64,000 nucleotides of DNA from an uncultured Polaribacter sp. Its GTDB lineage: Bacteria > Bacteroidota > Bacteroidia > Flavobacteriales > Flavobacteriaceae. Of the stretch, positions 24,819-33,811 are shown piece after piece. A program made the position numbers and the translations under genes. How positions within the stretch are numbered: position 1 is the stretch's first letter; every line of letters starts with the position of its first letter. The stretch spans positions 48,257 through 112,256 of the forward strand of contig NZ_CANMVP010000018.1 of NCBI RefSeq assembly GCF_947501385.1. Reading direction: 5' to 3'. The notes beneath the pieces were generated by a model that saw nothing but the letters and a program-made list of their open reading frames with translations, had not been told where the DNA came from and searched no databases.

Positions 24819-27317
24819 TTATTTCTTTTTAGCAGTTTTTTTTGCCGTCGTTTTCTTTTTTGTTGTTTTTTTCTTTGGTGTTTTGGCTTCTATCATTTTA
24901 ACAGCTTCTGCTTTCGAAATTTTTTCTACTTCTGTTGTTTTAGGCAATTCTATTTTAATTTTACCTTTCAGTACATTAAAACGTCCCCATCTTGCTTTTT
25001 CTATACGAATCCCAACATCTTCCCAATTATGAATCACTTTATCTATTTCTTTCTGCTTTTTGATCTCTATTAAATCAGAAATTTCTTCTTCAGATAAATT
25101 ATCAAAATCATACTTTTTACTAACATTAATAAACATTGAGTTCCATTTGATAAAAGGACCAAAACGTCCCACACCTTTTTGCACAGGCAAATCTTCATAA
25201 TGACAAATTGGAGCATCTGCTTCTTGCTTAGCAACAATTAATTCTTTTGCCCTTGGCAAATCTACTTCCATTGGGTTTTCGCCTTTATCTAAAGAAACAA
25301 ATAGAGTTCCAAATCGAATATAAGGTCCAAAACGTCCATTAGAAACAATTACTTCTTCACCGTCATAAGTTCCTAAAGTTTTTGGCAACAAGAATAGCTC
25401 TAAAGCTTCTTCCATAGTGATGGTTCCTAAATTCTGATCTTTGTTTAAGCTTGCAAATGATTTTTCTTCATCTTCTGGAGCACCAATTTGTGCAATGGGC
25501 CCGAACTTTCCTAGACGAACTAAAACTGTTTTACCAGATTCTGGGTGTTTTCCTAAAATACGTTCTCCACTTTCTCTTTCCGCATTTTCTTTGACATCTT
25601 CTACATTGTCATGAAATTTGGTATAGAAACCTTTGATCATTTCTATCCAATCTTCTTCTCCTTCAGAAATATCATCAAAAGAATTTTCCACTTTTGCCGT
25701 AAAACCAAAATCTAAAATATTAGAGAAATTTGCTACTAAAAAGTCGTTTACAATATTCCCGATATCTGTAGGCACTAATTTATTTTTATCTGAACCTGTC
25801 TTTTCAGACAAAGTTTCACTTCTTACATTTCCGTTAGAGAGAATTAATTGTTGATATGCTCTTTCGACTCCTTCATTTTGTCCTTTTTCTACATACCCCC
25901 TTTTTTGAACCGTAGAAATTGTTGGTGCATAGGTAGATGGTCTTCCAATACCTAATTCTTCTAATTGTTTTACTAAAGATGCTTCTGTAAATCTGTATGG
26001 TGGACTCGTAAAACGTTGTGTTGCGTTGATAAAAGTATAGTCTAAATTTTCACCTACTTTTAAATTTGGCAACATACCATCTTGTTCTTCATCTTCATTA
26101 TCTGTTCCTTCTAAATATACTTTTAAGAAACCTTCAAACTTGATCATTTCTCCGTTTGCAGTAAATATTTTTGAATTTTCTGAGTTTTCAATTTTTACGT
26201 TGGTACGTTCTAATTGTGCATCACTCATTTGAGAAGCCAAGGTTCTTTTCCAAATTAAATCGTACAGTCTATTTTGGTCGTATTCTGTATCTACCGTATG
26301 CATTTTCATATTTGTAGGTCTAATGGCTTCATGGGCTTCTTGTGCACCTTTTGCTTTCGACTTAAAAACACGCTGTTTGCTGTATTCTTTTCCGTAATAA
26401 TTACTAATTTCTTCTTCGGCAGCATTTCTTGCATCTACAGATAAGTTTACACTATCTGTTCTCATATAGGTTATTAAACCTGCTTCATACAGCCTTTGTG
26501 CAACTTGCATGGTCTTCCCTACAGGAAACCCTAATTTTCTAGAAGCTTCTTGTTGTAAGGTAGAGGTTGTAAAAGGTGCTGCTGGTGATTTTTTTGCTGG
26601 CTTTTTTGTTAAATCTGCAATTGAAAAATCTGCTTTCCCACATGATTTTAAAAAATCTTCGGCGGCTTTTTTTGTATCGAAATTCTTTGGGATGGTTGCT
26701 TTAAACGTTTTTCCTTCGTTATTAGAAAATTGTGCAACTACTTTATAATGTGTTTCTGATTTAAAATCTAAAATACTTCGTTCTCTTTCTACAATTAAAC
26801 GAACTGCAACAGATTGTACTCTTCCTGCAGACAAGCCTCCTTTTACTTTTCGCCATAAAACAGGCGATAATTCATACCCAACCAATCTGTCTAAAACTCT
26901 TCTTGCTTGTTGCGCATTTACCATATTATAGTCTATATCTCTAGGATTTTCGACCGCTTTTAAAATGGCATTTTTTGTAATTTCATGAAAAACAATACGT
27001 TTTGTATTTTCATCTTTTAATTCTAATTGTTCTTTTAAATGCCACGCAATTGCTTCTCCTTCTCTATCTTCATCACTTGCTAACCAAACCATATCCGCTT
27101 TTTTTGCTAAGGTTCTTAATTTCTTAACAATTGGTTTTTTATCATCTGAAACGATATATTTTGGGCTAAAATCTCCATCTACATCAATTCCTAGTTCTTT
27201 AGAAGGTAAGTCTGCAATGTGTCCATAACTAGATGCTACTTGAAAATCTTTCCCAAGAAACTTTTCTATGGTTTTTGCTTTTGCTGGTGACTCTACAATT
27301 ACTAAGTTCTTTGCCAT
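24819..27317 (-). CDS. topA: DNA topoisomerase I
   Basis: An 832-residue type IA topoisomerase. Toprim domain at the N-terminus (KNLVIVESPAKAKTIEKFLG, ASDEDREGEAIAWHL), catalytic Tyr284 in ITYMRTDSVNLS, and LEELGIGRPSTYAPTISTVQ in the active-site region. The C-terminus has topoisomerase C-terminal repeats (FGPYIRFG, GRFGPFIKW) and a Lys/Thr-rich tail; no zinc-finger Cys clusters are visible, unlike E. coli TopA. It relaxes negative supercoils. It lies upstream of the arginase-fold gene with a 38-base gap, so the two may be co-transcribed. Confidence 0.97.
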   Translation of the reverse strand: MAKNLVIVESPAKAKTIEKFLGKDFQVASSYGHIADLPSKELGIDVDGDFSPKYIVSDDKKPIVKKLRTLAKKADMVWLASDEDREGEAIAWHLKEQLELKDENTKRIVFHEITKNAILKAVENPRDIDYNMVNAQQARRVLDRLVGYELSPVLWRKVKGGLSAGRVQSVAVRLIVERERSILDFKSETHYKVVAQFSNNEGKTFKATIPKNFDTKKAAEDFLKSCGKADFSIADLTKKPAKKSPAAPFTTSTLQQEASRKLGFPVGKTMQVAQRLYEAGLITYMRTDSVNLSVDARNAAEEEISNYYGKEYSKQRVFKSKAKGAQEAHEAIRPTNMKMHTVDTEYDQNRLYDLIWKRTLASQMSDAQLERTNVKIENSENSKIFTANGEMIKFEGFLKVYLEGTDNEDEEQDGMLPNLKVGENLDYTFINATQRFTSPPYRFTEASLVKQLEELGIGRPSTYAPTISTVQKRGYVEKGQNEGVERAYQQLILSNGNVRSETLSEKTGSDKNKLVPTDIGNIVNDFLVANFSNILDFGFTAKVENSFDDISEGEEDWIEMIKGFYTKFHDNVEDVKENAERESGERILGKHPESGKTVLVRLGKFGPIAQIGAPEDEEKSFASLNKDQNLGTITMEEALELFLLPKTLGTYDGEEVIVSNGRFGPYIRFGTLFVSLDKGENPMEVDLPRAKELIVAKQEADAPICHYEDLPVQKGVGRFGPFIKWNSMFINVSKKYDFDNLSEEEISDLIEIKKQKEIDKVIHNWEDVGIRIEKARWGRFNVLKGKIKIELPKTTEVEKISKAEAVKMIEAKTPKKKTTKKKTTAKKTAKKK

Positions 27318-27433
27318 GTATCTTTCTTTTGTCGTAATTAACGCAGTTTAAATTGCGTGATTTTGACTGCAAAAGTATGTAGTTTTTTTTTATTAAAAAT
27401 TGTTTGGACGAATTTTAAACGATTTTAACAGGT

Positions 27434-28633
27434 TTATTGAAGTGAAAACTCACTTAAAAGTTGAATTCCGTTATTCGAATAGGTGTATTGATAAAGAACG
27501 CTATCTCCTATCATTAAAAGCTGATTAGCAGTAGGAATAACATCAAAAGCGTTTATATTTTTAAACGTATGTAAGAGCTCTAAATTTTCTATATTATTTT
27601 TATTGTAAACTTTTAAACCAGAAGTTCCATCGCAAATAAATAGAAAATCGTCTTTTACACCTAAACCGTAAGGATTATCCATCAAATACCGTTCTTTTAA
27701 GGTTGGATTTTTTAAATCAGAAATATCTATGATTTCTAAAGAACTCTCTGTGGCGCCACAATTATTTCCGCCTCGCAAAGTTACATACGCATAATCACCA
27801 TCTACAACAACTGGATCACAAGAAGTTACATGTTGTAATTCTGACACATAATCGGGAGATGCTGGAGAAGAAATATCATAGATATACATGCCATTTGTAC
27901 TTCCTAAAAAGAGCGTATTGCCTCTGTTAAAAATGGTTTCTATCCCAAAATTTACATAGACATCTTCTAACTCTTGAGGCGTGTTTAAATTGCTAATATC
28001 AAAAACGTTTATTGATGATTGATCTACTGCATACAAATAATCATTTACAATTTTAAATCTTGCCAAAGAACCTCCTTGACCTGTGCCACCTTCTGAATTA
28101 AAATTAAGGGCATCATTTGTTAAATAATAATCATAATCACTCGTTTTTCTCCACTCTTTGGTTACTTTATATCCTGTAATAATACCATTTTCATTGTATC
28201 CATATCCTAAACCAAAATTACGAGGAAATACATTTTTAAGTCTTGCTTCTATTTTAATATTTTCTATAGAAGAAATATCAAAAACAATCAAATCCATATA
28301 ACTGTCTGCATATAAATAGTTGTTTTTAACTTCTATATCTGCATTTCCTAAAACTTTAATAAAACCTATTTTAACGGGATTTTCTGGATTAGAGTTTTCT
28401 ATAATATGTATTCCTTTTTGAAAATCATTTACAAAAACATAATTCTTATAAACGTATATTTTACCAGATTTTTCAATATTTTTTGGCGTTGAGATTTCTA
28501 CAGAAGTAGCTCTAAAGATATCTAAAGAGAGATATTCTGGAGTATAAACGTCTACTAATTCGTAAGTATCATGATCACAAGAGGTAAAAAGAAGTGTTGC
28601 CAACAGGAATCCTAGGTAAAGTTTGATCTTCAT
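27434..28633 (-). CDS. LVIVD-repeat lipoprotein
   Basis: Start at 28633 chosen because it begins a lipoprotein signal (MKIKLYLGFLLATLLFTSC, Cys19); a longer frame back to 28714 would overlap the GH3 gene and hide the signal. The 399-residue product has beta-propeller-like repeats with LVIVD-type strands (NYLYADSYMDLIVFDISS, DYLYAVDQSSINVFDIS, DYAYVTLRGG, DFLFICDGTSGLKVYN). Such proteins are thought to be surface beta-propellers that bind ligands. It is the last gene of the glycan locus, 73 bases after the GH3 gene. Function is not established. Confidence 0.8.
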   Translation of the reverse strand: MKIKLYLGFLLATLLFTSCDHDTYELVDVYTPEYLSLDIFRATSVEISTPKNIEKSGKIYVYKNYVFVNDFQKGIHIIENSNPENPVKIGFIKVLGNADIEVKNNYLYADSYMDLIVFDISSIENIKIEARLKNVFPRNFGLGYGYNENGIITGYKVTKEWRKTSDYDYYLTNDALNFNSEGGTGQGGSLARFKIVNDYLYAVDQSSINVFDISNLNTPQELEDVYVNFGIETIFNRGNTLFLGSTNGMYIYDISSPASPDYVSELQHVTSCDPVVVDGDYAYVTLRGGNNCGATESSLEIIDISDLKNPTLKERYLMDNPYGLGVKDDFLFICDGTSGLKVYNKNNIENLELLHTFKNINAFDVIPTANQLLMIGDSVLYQYTYSNNGIQLLSEFSLQ

Positions 28634-28706
28634 ATCTTCATAGCTTTGTGAGTTTACAATATAGATGCAAAAAGTATGAAAAGGTTGCGTACTTTTTTTG
28701 ATTTTA

Positions 28707-31016
28707 CTACTCAACCGTAATTTTTTGCTTCAATTTTGTTGAAGAATTTCCACCAACAAAAAGATAAAAATCACCTGATTCTACTTCCCACTTTCTATTG
28801 ATTGTGTAAAACTGAAGTGTCTCTTTATGTATTTGAAAAGAAACTGTTTTTGTTTCACCTGCTTTCAGCATAATTTTTTTAAAACCTTTCAATTCTTTTA
28901 CAGGTCTTACAATACTTGCTACTAGATCTCTTATATAGAGTTGTACAACTTCTTTACCAGCTACGTTTCCATTATTTGTGACTTCTACAGAAAGTGAAAT
29001 TTCGCCATCAGCAGTCATTATATTTTTATCAACCTTTAAATGATCATAAGAAAAATTAGCATAACTCAAGCCAAAACCAAAAGGATATAAAGCAGATTTT
29101 TTTGAATCTGTAAATCCTGAATACGTTACATGTCTAGAATTAAAAGGCCTTCCCGTGTTTTTTTGATTGTAATACAAAGGTTCTTGACCTACATTTCTGG
29201 GAAATGAAACTGGTAATTTTCCTGACGGATTGTAATCACCAAACAACACATCTGCAATTGCGTTGCCCGATTCTGAACCCAAATGCCAAGTAACTAAAAT
29301 TGCTGGTAAAATGTCATTTGCTCTAGAAATATCCATGGGTCTTCCGTTAGACAATACCAAAACAATATTTTTATTTACTTTGTAAACAGCTTTTAAAAGT
29401 TCATTTTGCAAACCTGCAAAACCTATTTTTGTTTGACTTCTTCCTTCGCCAGATTGGTAAGCATCTTCACCAATTGCTAAAAAAACAATCGACGCTTTTT
29501 TTGCTACAGCAACCGCTTTTGCAATTCCAGAGGTATCTTCTGTATTAAATTTTAAAGGATATAAAAATTGATTTTTACCAGGTTTTACTGTTGGAATGGT
29601 TAATGCTACCCCTTTTTCATAATATACTTTTGTGTTTTCACCCACTTTTGCTTTGACACCTTCTAATAAGGAAACTGCAGAATTGTACCTTCCTTTTGCT
29701 CTCCAATTTCCCAAAGGTTGATTTTTATTGTCTGCAAAAGGACCAATAACTGCAATACTTTTTACATTTTTAGATACAGGCAAAATATCATTTTCATTTT
29801 TTAACAGCACAATAGATTTTTTTGCAGCTTCTCTTGCAATTTCTAGATGTTCTTTGGTATAGATTTCTTTTTTTTCTCTTTCTTCATCACAATATTTATA
29901 AGGATCATCGAATAAACCTAACTGAAATTTTAATCTTAAAATACGTTTTACAGCATCATCTATATGATTTAAAGAAATTTTATTTTCTTCTAATAACTGC
30001 CCTAAATAAGCTTCATACGCATACGACTCCATATCCATATCACTCCCCGCATTCAACGCAATTTCTGCTGCTTGTTTTTTGTCCTTTGCAAAACCATGAG
30101 CCCTCATTTCTCCTATAGAACCCCAATCTGAAACTACAAGACCATTCCAACCCCAATCTCCTTTTAAAATTTTCCTTTGAAGATGTTTATGTCCTGTTGC
30201 AGGAATGCCATCAATATCATTAAAAGAGTTCATAAAAGTAGCTACACCAGCTTTTGCGACGGCTTTAAACGGCGGCAAAATCATATTGTGCAACTCAAAT
30301 TCACCGACAGTTACGGTATTGTAATCTCTACCAGCTTCACCAAAACCATAGCCTGCAAAATGTTTTGCACAAGCTGCAATTGTATACTTGTTAGATAAAT
30401 CATCTCCTTGAAAACCTTTTACACGTGCAACAGCTATTAAAGAACCTAAGTACGGGTCTTCTCCAGCGCCTTCCATAATTCTTCCCCACCTTGCATCTCT
30501 AGAAACATCTACCATCGGTGCAAACGTCCAATTTAAACCAGAAGCTGCAGATTCTTTTGCTGCAATTGAAGCCGATTTTTTTATAATCTCTAAATCCCAA
30601 CTTGCACTTTCTGCTAAAGGAACAGGAAAAATAGTTTTTAGGCCGTGAATCACATCGTAGGCAAAAATCATTGGTATTTTAAGACGGGAGTTTTCCATAA
30701 CCAATCTTTGTGCTTCACGTACTTCTTTTACAGAAACCACATTCAAAACAGAACCCACCAATCCTTTCTTCATCTTATCTAATTTACTCTGTGCACTTTT
30801 AGACGATGCTGGCCCTGTTAAATCCCAACCTGCGGAATATTGCACCATTTGACCAATTTTCTCGTCTAAATTCATCAGATTTAAAACAGAATCTACTTGC
30901 TGTTCTATATGTTGGTCTAAACTTGATTTTATCATTGGTTTCTTTGAATCTTCGCAATTAAAAAAAGTAACTGTAATGATTATGATTGCTATAAAAAATG
31001 ATGTTATTCTACTCAT
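28707..31016 (-). CDS. GH3 beta-glucosidase (lipoprotein)
   Basis: A 769-residue GH3 enzyme with lipobox FFNC (Cys21). The N-terminal (alpha/beta)8 domain has MIFAYDVIHGLKTIFPVPLA, GAGEDPYLGS, AACAKHFAGYG and the nucleophile Asp motif GLVVSDWGSIGEM. The second domain has KSIVLLKNENDILPV and FLAIGEDAYQSGEGRSQT, and a fibronectin-III-like domain ends the protein (about 660-769). It should release glucose from the non-reducing ends of beta-glucan oligosaccharides. It is in the same direction as the GH16 and SusCD genes, with a terminator just upstream (31043-31066). BglX-like, but no symbol is certain. Confidence 0.93.
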   Translation of the reverse strand: MSRITSFFIAIIIITVTFFNCEDSKKPMIKSSLDQHIEQQVDSVLNLMNLDEKIGQMVQYSAGWDLTGPASSKSAQSKLDKMKKGLVGSVLNVVSVKEVREAQRLVMENSRLKIPMIFAYDVIHGLKTIFPVPLAESASWDLEIIKKSASIAAKESAASGLNWTFAPMVDVSRDARWGRIMEGAGEDPYLGSLIAVARVKGFQGDDLSNKYTIAACAKHFAGYGFGEAGRDYNTVTVGEFELHNMILPPFKAVAKAGVATFMNSFNDIDGIPATGHKHLQRKILKGDWGWNGLVVSDWGSIGEMRAHGFAKDKKQAAEIALNAGSDMDMESYAYEAYLGQLLEENKISLNHIDDAVKRILRLKFQLGLFDDPYKYCDEEREKKEIYTKEHLEIAREAAKKSIVLLKNENDILPVSKNVKSIAVIGPFADNKNQPLGNWRAKGRYNSAVSLLEGVKAKVGENTKVYYEKGVALTIPTVKPGKNQFLYPLKFNTEDTSGIAKAVAVAKKASIVFLAIGEDAYQSGEGRSQTKIGFAGLQNELLKAVYKVNKNIVLVLSNGRPMDISRANDILPAILVTWHLGSESGNAIADVLFGDYNPSGKLPVSFPRNVGQEPLYYNQKNTGRPFNSRHVTYSGFTDSKKSALYPFGFGLSYANFSYDHLKVDKNIMTADGEISLSVEVTNNGNVAGKEVVQLYIRDLVASIVRPVKELKGFKKIMLKAGETKTVSFQIHKETLQFYTINRKWEVESGDFYLFVGGNSSTKLKQKITVE

Positions 31017-31042
31017 TCTAATTTATTATCTAATTAAAGGTT

Positions 31043-31066
31043 AAAAACCCTGCAATTTTATTGCAG
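31043..31066 (-). terminator. Terminator after the EEP hydrolase gene
   Basis: On the minus strand CTGCAAT-AAA-ATTGCAG is followed by GGGTTTTT. It lies 136 bases after the stop at 31202, so the GH3 gene probably needs its own promoter. Confidence 0.65.
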
Positions 31067-31201
31067 TTGTTTTAGTTTCTATAAATTTTGTAGCCATGAA
31101 TTCACAAATTAATCAACACAGTGTGACTAAATTTAGCTAATTTCAGGGGGCAAACTTTTTAGTCTGCAAACTAAAACTATGGGCTTTTGACTTATAGTGG
31201 T

Positions 31202-32059
31202 TCATTTTAATTGTATTTCTGCAAATACAGGAAAATGGTCTGACGGATATTTTAAATCTTTAGAATCGGTAAGTACTGCATATTTTTTAACTGCTACACT
31301 TGTATTTTTAGAAAGCATTATATAATCGATTCTTCTTGTGACGGGCTCATGAAATTTGAAACCATTGAAAGTGCCGTTTACACCAAATGCATTTTTACCC
31401 GCCAATTCTTTGGCATCAGAAAAATTATTTTTTAATATTGAAATTAGTTTACTTTCTGGCTCCACATTAAAGTCACCAGTAATAATTACAGGATAATTTT
31501 TGGTATTTACTTTTTTAATTTTTGCTTCAATTAATTTCATACCATTTAACTGTGCTTGTTGCCCAACATGATCTAAATGTGTATTAAAAATCCATACTTT
31601 TTTATCAGAATTTAAAACGGTCATTAAACCGTATGTGCAAATTCTTGGATAGGCAGCGTCCCAACCTTTGGAAAGTTTTTCTGGAGTTTCTGACAACCAA
31701 AATGTATTTACTTTGCTGAATTTCACTTTTCTTTTATCATAAAAAATAGCCGAGTATTCGCCATCATTACCACCATCTCTACCATGACCAATGAAGCTGT
31801 AATTGGGCAAACCATTGGTGGTATCTTCGATCTGATTTGGTCTACCTTCCTGAATACCAAATACTGTTGGCTCGTAAAATTTAATTTGCGACAGTAAAAA
31901 ATTGCTTCTATTTGCCCAAGAATTTTCACCATCTGAAGCAACATCCAAACGAATATTATAGGTCATTACTTTTAGATTTTCTGATTTGTTCCCTTTTTTT
32001 GTTTTTTTTAAAGCGCAACTTGCAAAAATTACTAAAATTATCATTAAAATATTTTTCAT
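31202..32059 (-). CDS. Endonuclease/exonuclease/phosphatase-family lipoprotein
   Basis: A 285-residue lipoprotein (lipobox FASC, Cys15). The EEP fold motifs are all present: VMTYNIRLDVASDGENSW, FGIQEG, FNTHLDHVGQQAQ, ITGDFNVEP, RRIDYIML and SDHFPVFAE. Enzymes of this fold cleave phosphodiester bonds in nucleic acids, inositol phosphates or sphingomyelin. Outer-membrane attachment in a glycan locus suggests a substrate such as a lipid headgroup or a phospho-sugar rather than cellular DNA, but this is inference. It lies between the GDPD-GH16 gene and the GH3 gene. Confidence 0.88.
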   Translation of the reverse strand: MKNILMIILVIFASCALKKTKKGNKSENLKVMTYNIRLDVASDGENSWANRSNFLLSQIKFYEPTVFGIQEGRPNQIEDTTNGLPNYSFIGHGRDGGNDGEYSAIFYDKRKVKFSKVNTFWLSETPEKLSKGWDAAYPRICTYGLMTVLNSDKKVWIFNTHLDHVGQQAQLNGMKLIEAKIKKVNTKNYPVIITGDFNVEPESKLISILKNNFSDAKELAGKNAFGVNGTFNGFKFHEPVTRRIDYIMLSKNTSVAVKKYAVLTDSKDLKYPSDHFPVFAEIQLK

Positions 32060-32075
32060 AACGTTTATCTATTTT

Positions 32076-32110
32076 AAGACCTCAAAGATTTTAAAAACCT
32101 TTGAGGTCTT
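32076..32110. terminator. Terminator-like hairpin
   Basis: AAGACCTCAAAG (32076-32087) and CTTTGAGGTCTT (32099-32110) form a perfect 12-bp stem. The best U tract is on the plus strand, but the flanking genes run on minus. It may act as attenuator or mRNA 3'-end stabiliser between GDPD-GH16 and the EEP gene. Confidence 0.6.
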
Positions 32111-33697
32111 TTAATATTTTTCTTTTTGAAATACTCTTACATAGTCTACGACCATTTGTTGTGGAAAAATGGAATCGTCAATTCCTTTTCTGCCGCCTAA
32201 CATGCCACCAACAGCAACATTTAAAATCAAATAAAATTTTTGATCAAAAGGCCATTCTGCGGTTGAGAGATGTTCGTTTCTAAACGTATTATAAACAGTA
32301 TCATTTAAAATAAAATCCATTTTTTCTGGAGTCCATTCTAGTGCAAATATGTGAAAAGTATCGTAAGGTTTGTCTATAAAAATACTCTTTCCTTGTTCTG
32401 TATTTTTAGTATGATTGTAGGCTTTTGTATGTACGGTTCCAAAAATTGAATCGCTGTTAAAACCAACATGTTCCATAATATCTATTTCACCAGATGCTGG
32501 CCAGCCCACTGCCGTTTTGTTTTCTCCCAACATCCAAATTGCAGGCCACAAACCAACGCCTTTTGGTAATTTTGCGCTGACTTCAATACGTCCATATTTC
32601 CACGATGCTAAACTTTTAGTGGTTAATCTTGCGGAAGTATAGGTTCCTACCTTGCGTTCGGCAGCATATTTTTTCCAACTTTTCTTTAAAAAAACGGGAT
32701 TGTTATAATCTTTATTGGCAATGCTTTCTTTATGCGCTTCAAGAATTAATTTTCCGCTTTCTACTCTGGCATTTTTTAAACGATCTGTATAATATTGCTC
32801 TTCTCTATTGGCAATAAAGCCATAATCATAATTCCATTTTTTGGGGTCTGGTTTTCCTTTGTAATTGAATTCATCACTCCAAACTAGTTTACATCCATCT
32901 TTTACAGGCGATTTTTTAATTCTTTCAAACACCAATTCGGGTTCGTTGGTGGTGATATAATCGAATTCGTTTGCTAACAACCAATCAATATCTTGCACAG
33001 CATTTGCGGTCCACGCATTTAACGTAATTCCAATATTTTTTGCCTCTTGTATAAACTGTGGTTTTATTTTTAGCTTATAAATTAAATAATCTAACCCTGT
33101 AATTCCGTTTTCTTTTAAAGTTTCTGGAGATTTAGAACCATCTAAATACTGTGTTTTAGCGGTAGGATTTTTTTCAATAATTCTTTTTAAGATATTAAAA
33201 TTGAAACTAATATAAGAAACAATAAAACGGTTTGCTTTTAGTTCTTTTACCAAATTTAAAACTTTGTCTGTTATTAGAATATTCTTTTCTTTAGAAGATG
33301 TTGGTTTTATTTCTATAACAAAGCCTGTTGTAGCATTGTTTTCCATTCCAGCTAGTAAATACTCTTTTAAAGTTGGTAATTTTTCTTCGTTAAAAAGGTT
33401 CGTTTTTGCCAATTCTTTATAATCCGTTTCTTCAATTAGTAAACCCTTAAAATCTTTATCATGTGCAACTATTAAAACTTCGTCTTTGGTCATTCTTACA
33501 TCAAACTCACTTGCATGACAATTCAATTTTATAGCTTCTTTTAAGGATGCGATAGAATTTTGAGGTAGCTTATTCGTTTTCCAAGCACCTCTATGAGCTA
33601 TTACAGGATTTTTAGCAAATGCTATTTTTTTACGATCAGAAAAATTATCGCAAGAAAAAAACATAATAGTGGTTACAATAAATATTAAAAAACGCAT
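32111..33697 (-). CDS. Fusion lipoprotein: glycerophosphodiester phosphodiesterase + GH16 beta-glucanase
   Basis: Start at 33697 gives a lipoprotein signal (MRFLIFIVTTIMFFSC, Cys16); the frame is open 12 codons further upstream. Residues about 28-265 are a GDPD domain with intact active-site residues (VIAHRGAWK with H35, SEFDVRMTKD, IVAHD, FVIEIKP). Residues about 268-528 are a GH16 domain (LVWSDEFNYKG) with catalytic motif GEIDIMEHVG (E404, D406, E409) and end VVDYVRVFQK. GH16 laminarinase-type enzymes cut beta-1,3-glucans; GDPD releases glycerol-3-phosphate. The pairing in one surface lipoprotein is unusual and hints at a glycerophosphate-bearing glucan or lipid. It lies between the SusD and EEP genes. 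Confidence 0.9.
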   Translation of the reverse strand: MRFLIFIVTTIMFFSCDNFSDRKKIAFAKNPVIAHRGAWKTNKLPQNSIASLKEAIKLNCHASEFDVRMTKDEVLIVAHDKDFKGLLIEETDYKELAKTNLFNEEKLPTLKEYLLAGMENNATTGFVIEIKPTSSKEKNILITDKVLNLVKELKANRFIVSYISFNFNILKRIIEKNPTAKTQYLDGSKSPETLKENGITGLDYLIYKLKIKPQFIQEAKNIGITLNAWTANAVQDIDWLLANEFDYITTNEPELVFERIKKSPVKDGCKLVWSDEFNYKGKPDPKKWNYDYGFIANREEQYYTDRLKNARVESGKLILEAHKESIANKDYNNPVFLKKSWKKYAAERKVGTYTSARLTTKSLASWKYGRIEVSAKLPKGVGLWPAIWMLGENKTAVGWPASGEIDIMEHVGFNSDSIFGTVHTKAYNHTKNTEQGKSIFIDKPYDTFHIFALEWTPEKMDFILNDTVYNTFRNEHLSTAEWPFDQKFYLILNVAVGGMLGGRKGIDDSIFPQQMVVDYVRVFQKEKY

Positions 33698-33742
33698 GAA
33701 AAGAGGGTTTTTGTAAGTATAAAAATAGCACAATAAAAGAAA

Positions 33743-33777
33743 AGTATCGAAAAAAATAATTCACTAGTTTCGATACT
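33743..33777 (-). terminator. Terminator after the susCD pair
   Basis: AGTATCGAAA (33743-33752) and TTTCGATACT (33768-33777) form a 10-bp stem. On the minus strand the hairpin is followed by TTTTCTTTT. It probably limits read-through from the strongly expressed susCD genes into the hydrolase genes. Confidence 0.7.
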
Positions 33778-33811
33778 GTTCTTAAAAATTAATTTTAATA
33801 TTCTTTAGAAT

